A stretch of DNA of 52,288 nucleotides, from positions 1 to 52,288 of IMG/VR virus record IMGVR_UViG_3300017917_003067. One strand, written 5' to 3'. This stretch comes from a virus. This document shows positions 39,448 to 48,336 of the stretch, piece after piece. The notes beneath the pieces are model-generated. The model was given only the letters and a program-made list of their open reading frames with translations, searched no databases and was not told where the DNA came from. Position 1 is the stretch's first letter, and each line of letters starts with the position of its first letter. Made by a program: the position numbers and the translations under genes.

Positions 39448-41991
39448 ATGAATTTTTATACAAACGTACATCAGTACAGAAGCGATATTCTATTAAGAGG
39501 GTTTGAGAACGGAGAAAAAATTCAACGTTCAATCCCTCTCTCACCATACATCTTCACAAACGATAAAACCTCAATAGAAGAATACAAATCTATTGATGGT
39601 AAGACTGTTTATAAAAAAGAATTTGAGAACGTTTACGAAGCTAGAGAGTACATCAAGCAATTTAGGGATGTGTCTGGCAAGTTGATGTATGGTAATACAA
39701 ACTTTCTCTACAACTTTATCGATGATCACTACCCTGGTGAAATAGATTACGACCCCGCCCTCATCTCCGTAGTCACAATTGATATTGAGATAGAAGCTAC
39801 GGGAGGGTTTCCTGATATTACTAAAGCCGATAGACCTCTTACATCTCTTACTGTACGAAAAAACGGAAAGAGTGTAGTGTTGGCTATGAAGGACTATACA
39901 CCGGAAAAGGAATCAGTTACATTTATAAAGTGTAAGGATGAAGCTGATCTACTGAGCAAGTTCCTCACAATATGGAGATCAAAGCAGTACCTCCCAGATA
40001 TTGTAACGGGGTGGAACGTAGAGGGCTTTGATATGCCGTATATGATTAATAGAATTAGTCGTATACTGGGACCTGAGTCGGCTAAAAAATTATCACCTTG
40101 GGGTCTGTTGGACGAACGAGAGGTAGAGATCGCAGGAAGACAAATTATCATTCCGGTTATTGTAGGCATTACCATTCTAGACTATCTCCAACTGTACAGA
40201 AAATTCTCTTTTACGATGCGAGAGAGTTACAAGCTGGACTTTATTTGTGACTTAGAGCTGGGAGAGAAAAAGTTAGATTATGAGCAGTTAGGTTATGAAA
40301 ATCTTACCGACTTCTATAATAACGATTTTCAAAATTATGTAAATTACAATATTCGAGACGTTGAGCTGGTGGACATGCTTGATGATAAGTTAAAGTTTAT
40401 CGAGCAGGTATTCGCTATTGCATATGATGCAAAAGTAAACTATCTTGACACATTTACATCTGTACGGATGTGGGACATTATTATTACAAATTATCTGAAG
40501 CAGAAAAATATTGTAGTACCGATGTTTGATCCATCCAAGCGCCAAAAAGATAATCCTATCGTAGGCGCTTATGTAAAGGATCCACAAATTGGTATGCATG
40601 AATGGGTATGCTCATTTGACTTAAACAGTCTGTACCCCCACCTAATCATGCAGTATAATATTTCACCAGAGACGTATAAAGGAATGTTCTCCTCTCTTGC
40701 TACAAGTGACGGGGTAGATAAAATTCTTAATGGAGCTTTGAATGACTTTGGTATTCGAAACGAAATAGAGTCTTCAAACTATACAGTTGCTGCCTCTGGT
40801 TGTTACTACGATAAAGATCGACAAGGATTTCTTTCTGAATTAATGCAGAAGATGTATGATGATCGAGTCAAGTATAAAAATCAGATGATTGAAGCGAAGA
40901 AAAAGTTTGAAAAGGAAAAGACATATGAGCTAGAAAAAGAAATTGCAAGATTTCACAACATGCAACTAGCTAAAAAGATTCAACTTAACTCCGCTTACGG
41001 TGCTTTAGCAAACAAGTTCTTTAGATGGTATGATATTAGGTTTGCTGAGTCTATCACCAAGTCTGGCCAGCTTTCAATTAGATGGGCCGAGAACAAGATG
41101 AATGAATTTCTCAACAAACAACTTGGCACAACGAACGTTGATTATGTTATAGCTGTCGATACCGATTCAATGTATTTAAATTTAAGTGGGGTCGTAGACA
41201 AGTACATTGACAAAGACAAATCTATAGATGAAAAAGTTAACATACTTAACAAATATTGCAACGATGTTATTGAAAAGCAGCTTAACAAGTACTATGATGA
41301 GCTTGCAGTATATGTAAATGCTTACGCCCAGAAGATGAAGATGAAGCGTGAGGCGATTGCTAATAAAGGTATTTTTATTGCAAAAAAGCGATACATCTTG
41401 AATGTATATGATAACGAGGGCGTTCGTTATTCAGAACCAAAGCTGAAGATGATGGGTGTGGAAGCGGTTAGAAGCTCAACCCCTCAGTCAGTAAGAAATA
41501 GTATTACAAAAGCTTTCAATATTATTATGACCAAGTCTGAAGACGAAATGATTGATTATATTGCCGAAGAGAGGGAGAAGTTTTCCAAGCTTCCGTTTGA
41601 AGATGTATCGTTTCCTAGAGGCTGTAAGGACTTAGAAAAGTGGTCTGATAATAGTAAAAATACAATTAAGGTGTTCAAGCTAGGAACACCTATTCACGTG
41701 AAAGGTGCATTGCTGTATAACAATCACTTAAAAAAGAAAGGCCTAGATAATAAATATGATTTAATCTATTCGGGAGAAAAGATAAAATTCTGCTATCTTA
41801 AAACTCCTAATTATCTCGGCGAGCACGTTATTTCTACCCCGGGCAAGCTGCCCAAAGAACTGAATCTGGATTCACTTATCGATTACGATAAGCAGTTTGA
41901 AAAAGCATTCCTTGAACCTCTTTCATCTATTTTAGATACTATTGGATGGAAGACCGAAAGACATAGTACATTAGAAGGATTTTTCGGATGA
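39448..41991 (+). CDS. 43: Family B DNA polymerase gp43
   Basis: A protein of 847 residues. The exonuclease domain has TIDIEIEATGG (Exo I) and GWNVEGFDMPY (Exo II). The polymerase domain has FDLNSLYPHLIMQYNI (motif A), KIQLNSAYGALANKF (motif B) and VDTDSMYL (motif C, catalytic Asp pair). It replicates the phage genome with gp45, gp44/62, gp41 and gp32. It overlaps the next gene by 4 bases. Length is close to other T4-like marine polymerases. Confidence 0.97.
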   Translation: MNFYTNVHQYRSDILLRGFENGEKIQRSIPLSPYIFTNDKTSIEEYKSIDGKTVYKKEFENVYEAREYIKQFRDVSGKLMYGNTNFLYNFIDDHYPGEIDYDPALISVVTIDIEIEATGGFPDITKADRPLTSLTVRKNGKSVVLAMKDYTPEKESVTFIKCKDEADLLSKFLTIWRSKQYLPDIVTGWNVEGFDMPYMINRISRILGPESAKKLSPWGLLDEREVEIAGRQIIIPVIVGITILDYLQLYRKFSFTMRESYKLDFICDLELGEKKLDYEQLGYENLTDFYNNDFQNYVNYNIRDVELVDMLDDKLKFIEQVFAIAYDAKVNYLDTFTSVRMWDIIITNYLKQKNIVVPMFDPSKRQKDNPIVGAYVKDPQIGMHEWVCSFDLNSLYPHLIMQYNISPETYKGMFSSLATSDGVDKILNGALNDFGIRNEIESSNYTVAASGCYYDKDRQGFLSELMQKMYDDRVKYKNQMIEAKKKFEKEKTYELEKEIARFHNMQLAKKIQLNSAYGALANKFFRWYDIRFAESITKSGQLSIRWAENKMNEFLNKQLGTTNVDYVIAVDTDSMYLNLSGVVDKYIDKDKSIDEKVNILNKYCNDVIEKQLNKYYDELAVYVNAYAQKMKMKREAIANKGIFIAKKRYILNVYDNEGVRYSEPKLKMMGVEAVRSSTPQSVRNSITKAFNIIMTKSEDEMIDYIAEEREKFSKLPFEDVSFPRGCKDLEKWSDNSKNTIKVFKLGTPIHVKGALLYNNHLKKKGLDNKYDLIYSGEKIKFCYLKTPNYLGEHVISTPGKLPKELNLDSLIDYDKQFEKAFLEPLSSILDTIGWKTERHSTLEGFFG

Positions 41992-42293
41992 CAAAGAAAC
42001 TTATTGATGACATGTTTGACATGGATTCAAACGATTTTGGGTTCTCTGCAGTTAGTGAAGATGAGCTTAAAGCAATGGAGCGACAGCTCCAGCAAGAAGT
42101 TACTTCCAAAGATCAAGCGTTAGCAGAAATTGAAGAGACATACAAAGGTAAACTTGAGCAACTTTATAAAATGGTCATGCCTCTCCTTGTTAATCTTGCC
42201 AAAGATGACTCAAAAGAATATATTTACTGGCCAAACAGAACTCAAAAAATGAATGAGTTTATTACCAAGGTTAAAAAAATAGTTAACTCTTAA
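41988..42293 (+). CDS. Conserved small protein after the polymerase gene
   Basis: A protein of 101 residues. An acidic N-terminus is followed by a coiled-coil segment with many Glu, Gln and Lys residues (about residues 25-60), then a basic C-terminal part with YWPNRTQKM. I recognise it from the same place, directly after gene 43, in marine T4-like phages but know no function. The ATG overlaps the gp43 stop, so translation is coupled to the polymerase. Confidence 0.65.
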   Translation: MTKKLIDDMFDMDSNDFGFSAVSEDELKAMERQLQQEVTSKDQALAEIEETYKGKLEQLYKMVMPLLVNLAKDDSKEYIYWPNRTQKMNEFITKVKKIVNS

Positions 42294-42294
42294 A

Positions 42295-43314
42295 ATGCTA
42301 TCTAAAATAAACATTAATCACGTAGCTTTATTTACTGCACTTCTTCTATCAGCTGTTGCAGAGTATTACTCTATTATTGGCCTCACTACTATTTTTGCTT
42401 CTGCGTTTTGGCCAATTGTAATTCTAGGTGCGTCTTTAGGATTGGCTAAGGTTGTTTCAGTATCTTGGTTGTATAGAAATTGGTATATCGTAAATAAGAC
42501 AATTAAGTACTATCTTGTGTCTGCTGTTGTAGTGTTAATGTTTATTACGTCTATGGGTACGTTTGGCTACTTGTCTAAAGCTCATTTAGATCAAGCGGTT
42601 CCTACCGGGGACGCGCTTAGTAAAGTCAACATTGTAGAAGAAAAAATAAAAATACAGAAAGATAATATCGATGCTGCCCGTAAAGCTATCAAACAAATGG
42701 ATGAGCAAGTTGATCAGCTTCTTTCGAGAACCTCGGAGGGGCAAGGAGCTGAAAGAGCAGTTCAAGTTCGACGAACACAAGCTAAAGAACGTGAAAAACT
42801 CTTACTTGATATTGCAAATGCACAAAAAGAAATCACAAAACTTAACGAAGAAAAAGCCCCTTTAGCATCCGAACTTAGAAAAATCACAGCTGAAGTTGGC
42901 CCTATTAAATATATCGCCGAGCTTATTTACGGGGAGGCTGATGACTCCGTAATCGATAAAGCAGTAAGATGGGTTATTATATTAATAGTAGCAGTATTTG
43001 ATCCTCTAGCTATAGCACTCTTAATAGCAGCTAATAGTCAACTTAAGGGAGGAACGTTTGCTGATAAAATAATAAAAGAAATTCGAACAGAAATAAAAAA
43101 AGAAGAAGATAAAGAAAGTATTGTTCCTAAGTGGTTGAAACGTACCCACAAGTTGAATGAAAAACGTAAAGCAGGTAAAATAGAGATTGACAAGAAAAAA
43201 ATTAAAGTAATGCCAGAGGATGACCTTCCAGTTGATTCAGTAAGTATCGCTAGAAAACAAAAGGAAGCGGCTGGAATAGTTAAACCTAAATCTATCGATA
43301 GAGGGGAATACTAA
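42295..43314 (+). CDS. Large membrane protein with coiled coil
   Basis: A protein of 339 residues. Three hydrophobic helices lie in the first 100 residues, a long coiled coil at about residues 105-205, another membrane helix near residue 225 (WVIILIVAVFDPLAIALLI), and a basic C-terminal tail. The layout, with a helix-rich loop between membrane parts, suggests a membrane-bound structural or signalling role. It is known from related marine phages only as hypothetical. It lies between polymerase and recombinase genes. Confidence 0.7.
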   Translation: MLSKININHVALFTALLLSAVAEYYSIIGLTTIFASAFWPIVILGASLGLAKVVSVSWLYRNWYIVNKTIKYYLVSAVVVLMFITSMGTFGYLSKAHLDQAVPTGDALSKVNIVEEKIKIQKDNIDAARKAIKQMDEQVDQLLSRTSEGQGAERAVQVRRTQAKEREKLLLDIANAQKEITKLNEEKAPLASELRKITAEVGPIKYIAELIYGEADDSVIDKAVRWVIILIVAVFDPLAIALLIAANSQLKGGTFADKIIKEIRTEIKKEEDKESIVPKWLKRTHKLNEKRKAGKIEIDKKKIKVMPEDDLPVDSVSIARKQKEAAGIVKPKSIDRGEY

Positions 43315-43490
43315 TGAGTGATTTCGAAGTTAATCCGGTAGGTTATGCAGAGGAAATAAGACTATCTCGTAACCTTATGAACAACATAATGGACTATCAA
43401 AATTTCGAGCATTTGCATCCCTCTGTGCTTGAATGCGTAAGAAGACTTAGAAAATTTTATGAAGAACAAATTGAGAAAGGTATTGCATGA
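43314..43490 (+). CDS. Short protein of 58 residues before uvsX
   Basis: ATG 43314 shares a base with the stop of the membrane protein gene (TAATG), and the frame runs to TGA 43488-43490, which overlaps the uvsX ATG. The peptide is helical and begins MSDFEVNPVGYAEEIRLS. The tight fit between two genes, overlapping both, argues that it is real. Family unknown. Confidence 0.65.
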   Translation: MSDFEVNPVGYAEEIRLSRNLMNNIMDYQNFEHLHPSVLECVRRLRKFYEEQIEKGIA

Positions 43491-44563
43491 GCGATTTTTT
43501 TCGTAACCTGGTTGAGGAAATAAAAGATGAGGATACTTCTATTGCCGCTGACGGCGCTGGCAGTGCTGAGTTTGGGAGCTTTATTGATACTGGCAGCTAC
43601 ATTCTCAACGCTGCTCTCTCTGGTAGCCTCTATGGCGGCGTACCTGATAATAAAATTACTGGTTTTGCAGGAGAGTCCGCTACTGGTAAGACTTACTTCG
43701 TTCTTGGGATCATCCGATCTTTCCTCGAAAAACACCCATCAGGTGGAATCGTCTATTATGACACCGAAGCAGCCGTCACCAAAGGAATGATGGAAGAGCG
43801 TGGCATTGATACATCAAGAGTAATTATTGCCGAACCAGACACTATTCAGAAATTTAAGACCCATGCGCTTAAAATGTTAGATGCGTATGATAAACAACCA
43901 AAGGATAAACGACCCCCTATGATGTTTGTCCTAGATAGTTTAGGTCTCTTGTCTACTACTAAAGAGATGGAAGATAGTTTAGAAGGCAAGGACACTAGAG
44001 ATATGACCAAGGCACAGGTCATTAAAGCAACGTTTAGAGTACTTACACTTAAGCTTGCTAAGGTTAACGTGCCCATGTTAGTAACTAATCACGTTTATGA
44101 TTTAGTTGGTTCTTATATTCCTATGAAAGAGTTAGGGGGAGGTACAGGTCTTAAATATGCTGCCAGTTCTATTGCAATGTTATCAAAAAAGAAAGAAAAA
44201 GACGCGTCCGGAGCAATTATCGGAAATGTCATTAAGGTACAAATGTACAAGTCTAGACTTTCGAAAGAGCACTCAAAAATCGAAGTGTTACTTACTTACG
44301 ACAAAGGTCTCGACCGATACTACGGCCTCCTAGACTTAGCCGAACGACATAACGTCTTTAAAAAATCATCTACTCGTTACGAACTTCCGTCTGGTACTAA
44401 AGTATTTGGGAAGGAAATTATTAACAACCCTGAAAAGTACTTCACTGATGAAGTTATGGCTAAGTTGGAAGAGTGTGCCAAGCTTGAGTTCAGTTACGGA
44501 TCACCAGGAATTCCTGATAATGACTGTATTACAGAGGCAGTCAACGCTGACGAATTGGAGTAG
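43487..44563 (+). CDS. uvsX: UvsX recombinase (RecA-like)
   Basis: A protein of 358 residues. Walker A GESATGKT at residues 62-69, the VYYDTEAAVTKGM segment and Walker B FVLDSLGLL, then MLVTNHVY and KELGGGTGLKYAA. It forms filaments on single-stranded DNA and drives strand exchange with UvsY as mediator. It overlaps the preceding short gene by 4 bases. Length is close to other marine members (T4 UvsX has 391 residues). Confidence 0.95.
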   Translation: MSDFFRNLVEEIKDEDTSIAADGAGSAEFGSFIDTGSYILNAALSGSLYGGVPDNKITGFAGESATGKTYFVLGIIRSFLEKHPSGGIVYYDTEAAVTKGMMEERGIDTSRVIIAEPDTIQKFKTHALKMLDAYDKQPKDKRPPMMFVLDSLGLLSTTKEMEDSLEGKDTRDMTKAQVIKATFRVLTLKLAKVNVPMLVTNHVYDLVGSYIPMKELGGGTGLKYAASSIAMLSKKKEKDASGAIIGNVIKVQMYKSRLSKEHSKIEVLLTYDKGLDRYYGLLDLAERHNVFKKSSTRYELPSGTKVFGKEIINNPEKYFTDEVMAKLEECAKLEFSYGSPGIPDNDCITEAVNADELE

Positions 44564-44592
44564 TTTTAATTTTGATGAATCGTTATTATAAT
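44564..44592 (+). promoter_or_regulatory. Possible sigma70-like promoter after uvsX
   Basis: A perfect TATAAT at 44587-44592 in the gap behind uvsX. The bases at the -35 position (TTTTAA at 44564-44569) match poorly, so this may rely on an activator or be weak. It would drive the small genes leading to gp41. Confidence 0.4.
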
Positions 44593-44618
44593 GATATATT
44601 AGTCACTCTGAGGATATT

Positions 44619-44909
44619 ATGCTAGTACTTGTCGAAACAATCTCTCAATTTCGTATACGTTACCTTGTTGAAACACACGATGAACATCCAGAGCATGCTT
44701 TAGATAGTGTGGCTATAGGAATGTTTGAAGACAAAGAAATCAAAGAATTTTCTCAACATCATTTAGGTGAGGTCGTAATTAATCATCGTTCTGTTACAGA
44801 AGAAGAAGCGCTTGAATTGTATCGAAAAGATAATAGTTATTTAAGCAAGTGGGATGATAATAAAATTAAAGACATATCATTCAATCTGGCAGGAGATGCA
44901 AGTGAGTGA
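44619..44909 (+). CDS. Conserved small hypothetical protein
   Basis: A protein of 96 residues with ETISQFRIRYLVETHDEHPEHALDSV, an IKEFSQHHLGEVV segment and a C-terminal helix. It is familiar from marine T4-like phages in this place but has no known function to me. A GAGGATATT leader precedes the ATG. It overlaps the next gene by a few bases and is probably co-transcribed with gp41. Confidence 0.6.
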   Translation: MLVLVETISQFRIRYLVETHDEHPEHALDSVAIGMFEDKEIKEFSQHHLGEVVINHRSVTEEEALELYRKDNSYLSKWDDNKIKDISFNLAGDASE

Positions 44910-45228
44910 AGTTATCGCCCTTATTGTAGGTTGTCTTGTAGGAGCTGCCTTTTATCGAGGCTGGCTAATTTATCAGCGCATGAAGAGAATGAAAACGCTT
45001 GCTATGTTAGCACAAGATGTCATTGATGAAATTAAATCAAAAATAATCGATGCAAGTGTAGAAGTTCACGACGGTATATTTTTCTTATACAACAAGGATA
45101 CAAAAGAATTCTTACTTCAGGGTAAGGACTATGAAGAGATTGTATCACTTATTAAGACAAAATTTCCTGGCAAACATTTTAACGTGACGGAGAAAGACCT
45201 TGACATCATCAAAGGTATATCAGGCTAA
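44902..45228 (+). CDS. Small membrane protein, probable GTG start
   Basis: A protein of 108 residues. I prefer GTG 44902 over ATG 44896, because AGGAG at 44891-44895 lies 6 bases from the GTG but directly abuts the ATG. An N-terminal hydrophobic helix (VIALIVGCLVGAAF) is followed by a soluble domain with mixed strands and helices. It overlaps the gene before it by 8 bases and the one after by 29. Family unknown. Confidence 0.6.
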   Translation: MSEVIALIVGCLVGAAFYRGWLIYQRMKRMKTLAMLAQDVIDEIKSKIIDASVEVHDGIFFLYNKDTKEFLLQGKDYEEIVSLIKTKFPGKHFNVTEKDLDIIKGISG

Positions 45229-45415
45229 AGTTACAGAGGACCCACAAACTAAAGAATTCATTTTGAACTTTGATGAAAAAATGATAGAAGAAATTGACTG
45301 GAGAGAGGGAGATAATCTACAATTCTCAACAGAAGATGAAGGAGTAATCATAACAAATACATCTTGGTTAAAAAGAAACAAAAAGAAACCTGGTTCTATG
45401 AAAGGTAAAAATTGA
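45200..45415 (+). CDS. Small AbrB-like hypothetical protein with TTG start
   Basis: A protein of 71 residues. No ATG lies near the start of the frame; TTG 45200 with a GGAG site 7 bases upstream is the most likely start. FILNFDEKMIEEIDWREGDNLQFSTED..VIITN has the strand-turn-Gly-Asp pattern of AbrB/SpoVT swapped-hairpin DNA-binding proteins, followed by a basic tail. It could be a regulator of the helicase operon; this is a guess from pattern. It overlaps gp41 by 4 bases. Confidence 0.5.
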   Translation: MTSSKVYQAKVTEDPQTKEFILNFDEKMIEEIDWREGDNLQFSTEDEGVIITNTSWLKRNKKKPGSMKGKN

Positions 45416-46800
45416 TTGAAAATACAATACTGAGCAACCTTGTCTACAACGAAGAGTATCTAAGAAAAACCCTACCGTTCCTTAAAGCGGAATATTTCAC
45501 CGACAGAATTCATAAAAGCGTCTTCAACTTAATTGAAGCGTATTCAAAAGAGTACAATAAACAACCAACCACAGCTGCGTTAATTATCGATGCCGATAAG
45601 TTAGAAAAGGTATCAGATGATGAAGTAAAGAAGATAAAAAAGTATCTTGAGGATTTACAGGACGAGGCTTGTGATATTGACTGGCTAGTTGACAATACAG
45701 AAAAACATTGTCAAGATAAAGCAATTCAAAATGCTATCATGGAGTCAATTCACATACTCGATGATCGCTCGGGGAAGTATACCAAAGAAGCTATTCCTCA
45801 ATTACTATCAGACGCGCTTGCGGTATCGTTTGATACTTCTGTTGGTCATGACTTCTTAGGCGACTTTTTAGATCGATACAATGCCTATCACAGAAAAGAG
45901 AAGAGGGTTGAGTTTGATTTAGAGTATTTTAATAAGATTACTAAAGGTGGTTTGCCAAGTAAGACGCTAAACGTAGCACTTGCCGGAACTGGTGTAGGCA
46001 AGTCACTTTTTATGTGTCACTGTGCAGCAACAAATCTGATTCAAGGAAGAAACGTTCTTTACATTACCCTTGAAATGTCTGAAGAGAAGATTGCCGAGCG
46101 TATCGACGCCAATCTCTTGAATGAGACAATCGATAATCTATCAATGCTTACAGAAGATGCGTATAAAAAGAAAGTAACCCGTCTACTGGAAAAGACTAAA
46201 GGTAAGTTTATTATTAAAGAGTATCCTACCGCTTCAGCAGGCTCTGGACACTTCAGACATCTACTTAACGAACTAAAGATAAAAAAGAACTTTGTACCGG
46301 ACATCATCTACATCGATTACTTGAATATCTGTATTTCATCTAGACTTAAGTTTGGAAGTAATGTTAATTCTTATTCTTACATCAAGGCAATTGCTGAGGA
46401 GTTAAGAGGGTTGGCCGTCGAGTTTGACGTTCCTATCGTTACAGCCACTCAGACAACGCGCTCTGGCTACACTAATAGTGATCTCGGTCTCGAAGATACC
46501 TCCGAATCGTTTGGACTTCCAGCGACCGCTGATCTGATGTTCGCTCTCATTTCCACAGATGAACTCCAGGATCTTAATCAATATCTTGTGAAACAACTGA
46601 AGAATAGGTATAGTGACCCGTCATTTCACAGGAAGTTTGTCATCGGTGTAGATAAACCTAAGATGCGCCTGTATAATGTAGAACAGACTGCTCAGAATGA
46701 CGTCTCTAATGATAAACCAGTATTTGACAGTTCTCAGGCTGGGGAAAGAATAAATACTGAGAGACGGATAGAGAAGAGTGTTTTCGAGGAATTTAAGTGA
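45412..46800 (+). CDS. 41: Replicative DNA helicase gp41 (DnaB-like), TTG start
   Basis: A protein of 462 residues. The frame begins with TTG 45412 (MIENTILSNLVYNEEYLRKTLPFLKAEYF), matching the N-terminus of T4 gp41, so a non-ATG start is needed. Walker A AGTGVGKS, Walker B IIYIDYLNI and TATQTTRSG are present. It is the 5'-3' hexameric helicase and partner of the gp61 primase. It overlaps both neighbours, ending in GTGA with the next short gene. Confidence 0.95.
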   Translation: MIENTILSNLVYNEEYLRKTLPFLKAEYFTDRIHKSVFNLIEAYSKEYNKQPTTAALIIDADKLEKVSDDEVKKIKKYLEDLQDEACDIDWLVDNTEKHCQDKAIQNAIMESIHILDDRSGKYTKEAIPQLLSDALAVSFDTSVGHDFLGDFLDRYNAYHRKEKRVEFDLEYFNKITKGGLPSKTLNVALAGTGVGKSLFMCHCAATNLIQGRNVLYITLEMSEEKIAERIDANLLNETIDNLSMLTEDAYKKKVTRLLEKTKGKFIIKEYPTASAGSGHFRHLLNELKIKKNFVPDIIYIDYLNICISSRLKFGSNVNSYSYIKAIAEELRGLAVEFDVPIVTATQTTRSGYTNSDLGLEDTSESFGLPATADLMFALISTDELQDLNQYLVKQLKNRYSDPSFHRKFVIGVDKPKMRLYNVEQTAQNDVSNDKPVFDSSQAGERINTERRIEKSVFEEFK

Positions 46801-46940
46801 TTTCTAGGTATTTACTGCTATTACCAATATTCTTATTAGCGTTAGTAATAACACATGCACTACACCTACTTTCTGCCTTATTCCACGGGCCTTACGATCT
46901 CTGGGAAGGGATCAAAAAAGCGTATGAGGAAAAAGGGTGA
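46797..46940 (+). CDS. Short membrane protein of 47 residues, GTG start
   Basis: GTG 46797 overlaps the gp41 stop (GTGA), and the frame runs 47 residues to TGA 46938-46940. A strongly hydrophobic helix (YLLLLPIFLLALVITHALHLL) is followed by a short soluble tail. The exact overlap with gp41 and the clear membrane helix support a real gene. It overlaps the metallopeptidase gene. No family recognised. Confidence 0.55.
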   Translation: MISRYLLLLPIFLLALVITHALHLLSALFHGPYDLWEGIKKAYEEKG

Positions 46941-47442
46941 ATTAGTCTTTACAAAGACCTTTAATTATCGTTACACCGTTGGAGATCTGATGGATGTAAC
47001 AATTACAGGTCATCGCTCTAACAAGCTCAAATCTGAGCTTGCAACTGCTGCTGAGTACTACGCCTCACTTCTTCTACCTAGAAGAATCTGCAAAAATATA
47101 TCCCTTAACATCAGATTGATGCCCAAGCTGGCAAACGATGCAATGGGATATTGTTGTTACATTGACAAAGATGGGCCTTATAAAGAATTTGAAATTGAGC
47201 TTTATAAGAAGATGTCAAAAGAGGAATTGTTAAAGTACCTTGCCCATGAAATAGTACACATGAAGCAATTTGCAATAGGTGAGCTTAACGATGGGTTCAT
47301 CTCTAGACGAAAAGCTAGATGGCAATCAACCCACATAGATGAAAACAAAGTAGATTACTGGGATCAACCTTGGGAGATAGAAGCGTACGGGAGAGAGATT
47401 GGCCTGTATGCTCGTTATGTCGAAACATTCGGAAGCGAATAA
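46924..47442 (+). CDS. Putative zinc metallopeptidase
   Basis: A protein of 172 residues from ATG 46924; the frame is open from ATG 46855, but the earlier part overlaps the short membrane gene. YLAHEIVHMKQFA has an HExxH zinc motif, and WEIEAYGRE about 60 residues later offers a Glu as third ligand. It is a soluble, gluzincin-type pattern. Substrate unknown; a protease or a wall-related role is possible. It overlaps the next gene by one base. Confidence 0.62.
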   Translation: MRKKGELVFTKTFNYRYTVGDLMDVTITGHRSNKLKSELATAAEYYASLLLPRRICKNISLNIRLMPKLANDAMGYCCYIDKDGPYKEFEIELYKKMSKEELLKYLAHEIVHMKQFAIGELNDGFISRRKARWQSTHIDENKVDYWDQPWEIEAYGREIGLYARYVETFGSE

Positions 47443-47702
47443 TGCACGAGGACTTCAACGAGTTTTATCGTTCCCTTAAAACTTTTACTTCAAAACAGTA
47501 TCCTGGTTTAGAAATCTTATCAGTAGACCCAATCAAAATAGACAATTGGGTAATCAAAGCCTCTTCCTCAACACTAGATTCAATTTTTGTAGTAATGGTT
47601 AACATTGAGACCGGAGATACAAAGACTGGATTTTTTAGTTCCGAAATAGATGCCAACTTGTTCATCACTCGCTGGCTTCAATCAGACATAGACGCCTTAT
47701 AA
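47442..47702 (+). CDS. Small hypothetical protein
   Basis: A protein of 86 residues from ATG 47442, whose first base is the last base of the preceding stop. MHEDFNEFYRSLKTFTSKQYP opens a compact alpha/beta protein with DSIFVVMVNIETGDTKTGFF strands. No family recognised. Its stop overlaps a late promoter, so it probably ends the helicase operon. Confidence 0.6.
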   Translation: MHEDFNEFYRSLKTFTSKQYPGLEILSVDPIKIDNWVIKASSSTLDSIFVVMVNIETGDTKTGFFSSEIDANLFITRWLQSDIDAL

Positions 47703-47705
47703 ATA
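47698..47705 (+). promoter_or_regulatory. T4-type late promoter upstream of the secreted late genes
   Basis: An exact TATAAATA box that overlaps the stop of the upstream gene, 37 bases before the ATG at 47743 with its AAGGAA site. It would drive the right-end cassette late in infection. Confidence 0.72.
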
Positions 47706-47742
47706 AGAAGTAGTTGTATTAACAAGAAAAGGAAAAAAAGAA

Positions 47743-48336
47743 ATGTACAAAAAGCTAGCAAGTGTGCTGCTTTTTGCTATGTTTTCATCACAGACGGTTG
47801 CACAAACAACAGTCGTAACTGACTCGACATCTAAAAGCACATCCGAAACAACTGTAAACTCACCACCGCCTACTGCCGTAGCTCCATCTATCACAACCAT
47901 TAACAATGATGTGTGCGCGGTAGCAGCTTCTGGTGCTGTACAAACTCAAATTCTAGGCATCTCAATGGGTGGAACCATGAGAGATATGAATTGTGAGAGA
48001 ATCAAATTAGCTAAGAACTTATATGACATGGGCATGAAAGTAGCTGCTGTTGCTACTCTATGTCAAGACGAAAGAATCTTTACAGCAATGTTAGCAGCAG
48101 GCACTCCTTGCCCGGTAGAAGGTAAGATAGGAGTAGACGCAAGAGAAGAATGGGATAAGAGAGGAGTAACACAAAAAGCAGACAAGTCTGCTGTTGGACA
48201 TTATGGAGTAATTCCTCCTAAAGAAGTCCCTAAGAAGGAAGAGCCTAAAAAAGAAGAAGTAAAGAAGAATGAATTTTTATGTGAGACTTATACAGGAGGT
48301 GATCCAGTAGTAAAAGAAAGACTAGGGTGTAAATGA
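47743..48336 (+). CDS. Secreted protein with signal peptide, late
   Basis: A protein of 197 residues. MYKKLASVLLFAMFSSQTVAQ is a typical Sec signal peptide with cleavage after VAQ or VA. The mature part has a Thr/Ser-rich stretch, four or more cysteines (VCAVAA, MNCERIKLA, LCQDERIF, TPCPVEGKIG) suited to disulfides, and a Pro/Lys/Glu-rich linker ending in a Cys-rich tail. I recognise the GAVQTQILGISMGGTMRDMNCE core from marine T4-like phages as a conserved protein of unknown function. Export and a late promoter suggest a role at lysis or in the envelope. Confidence 0.7.
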   Translation: MYKKLASVLLFAMFSSQTVAQTTVVTDSTSKSTSETTVNSPPPTAVAPSITTINNDVCAVAASGAVQTQILGISMGGTMRDMNCERIKLAKNLYDMGMKVAAVATLCQDERIFTAMLAAGTPCPVEGKIGVDAREEWDKRGVTQKADKSAVGHYGVIPPKEVPKKEEPKKEEVKKNEFLCETYTGGDPVVKERLGCK

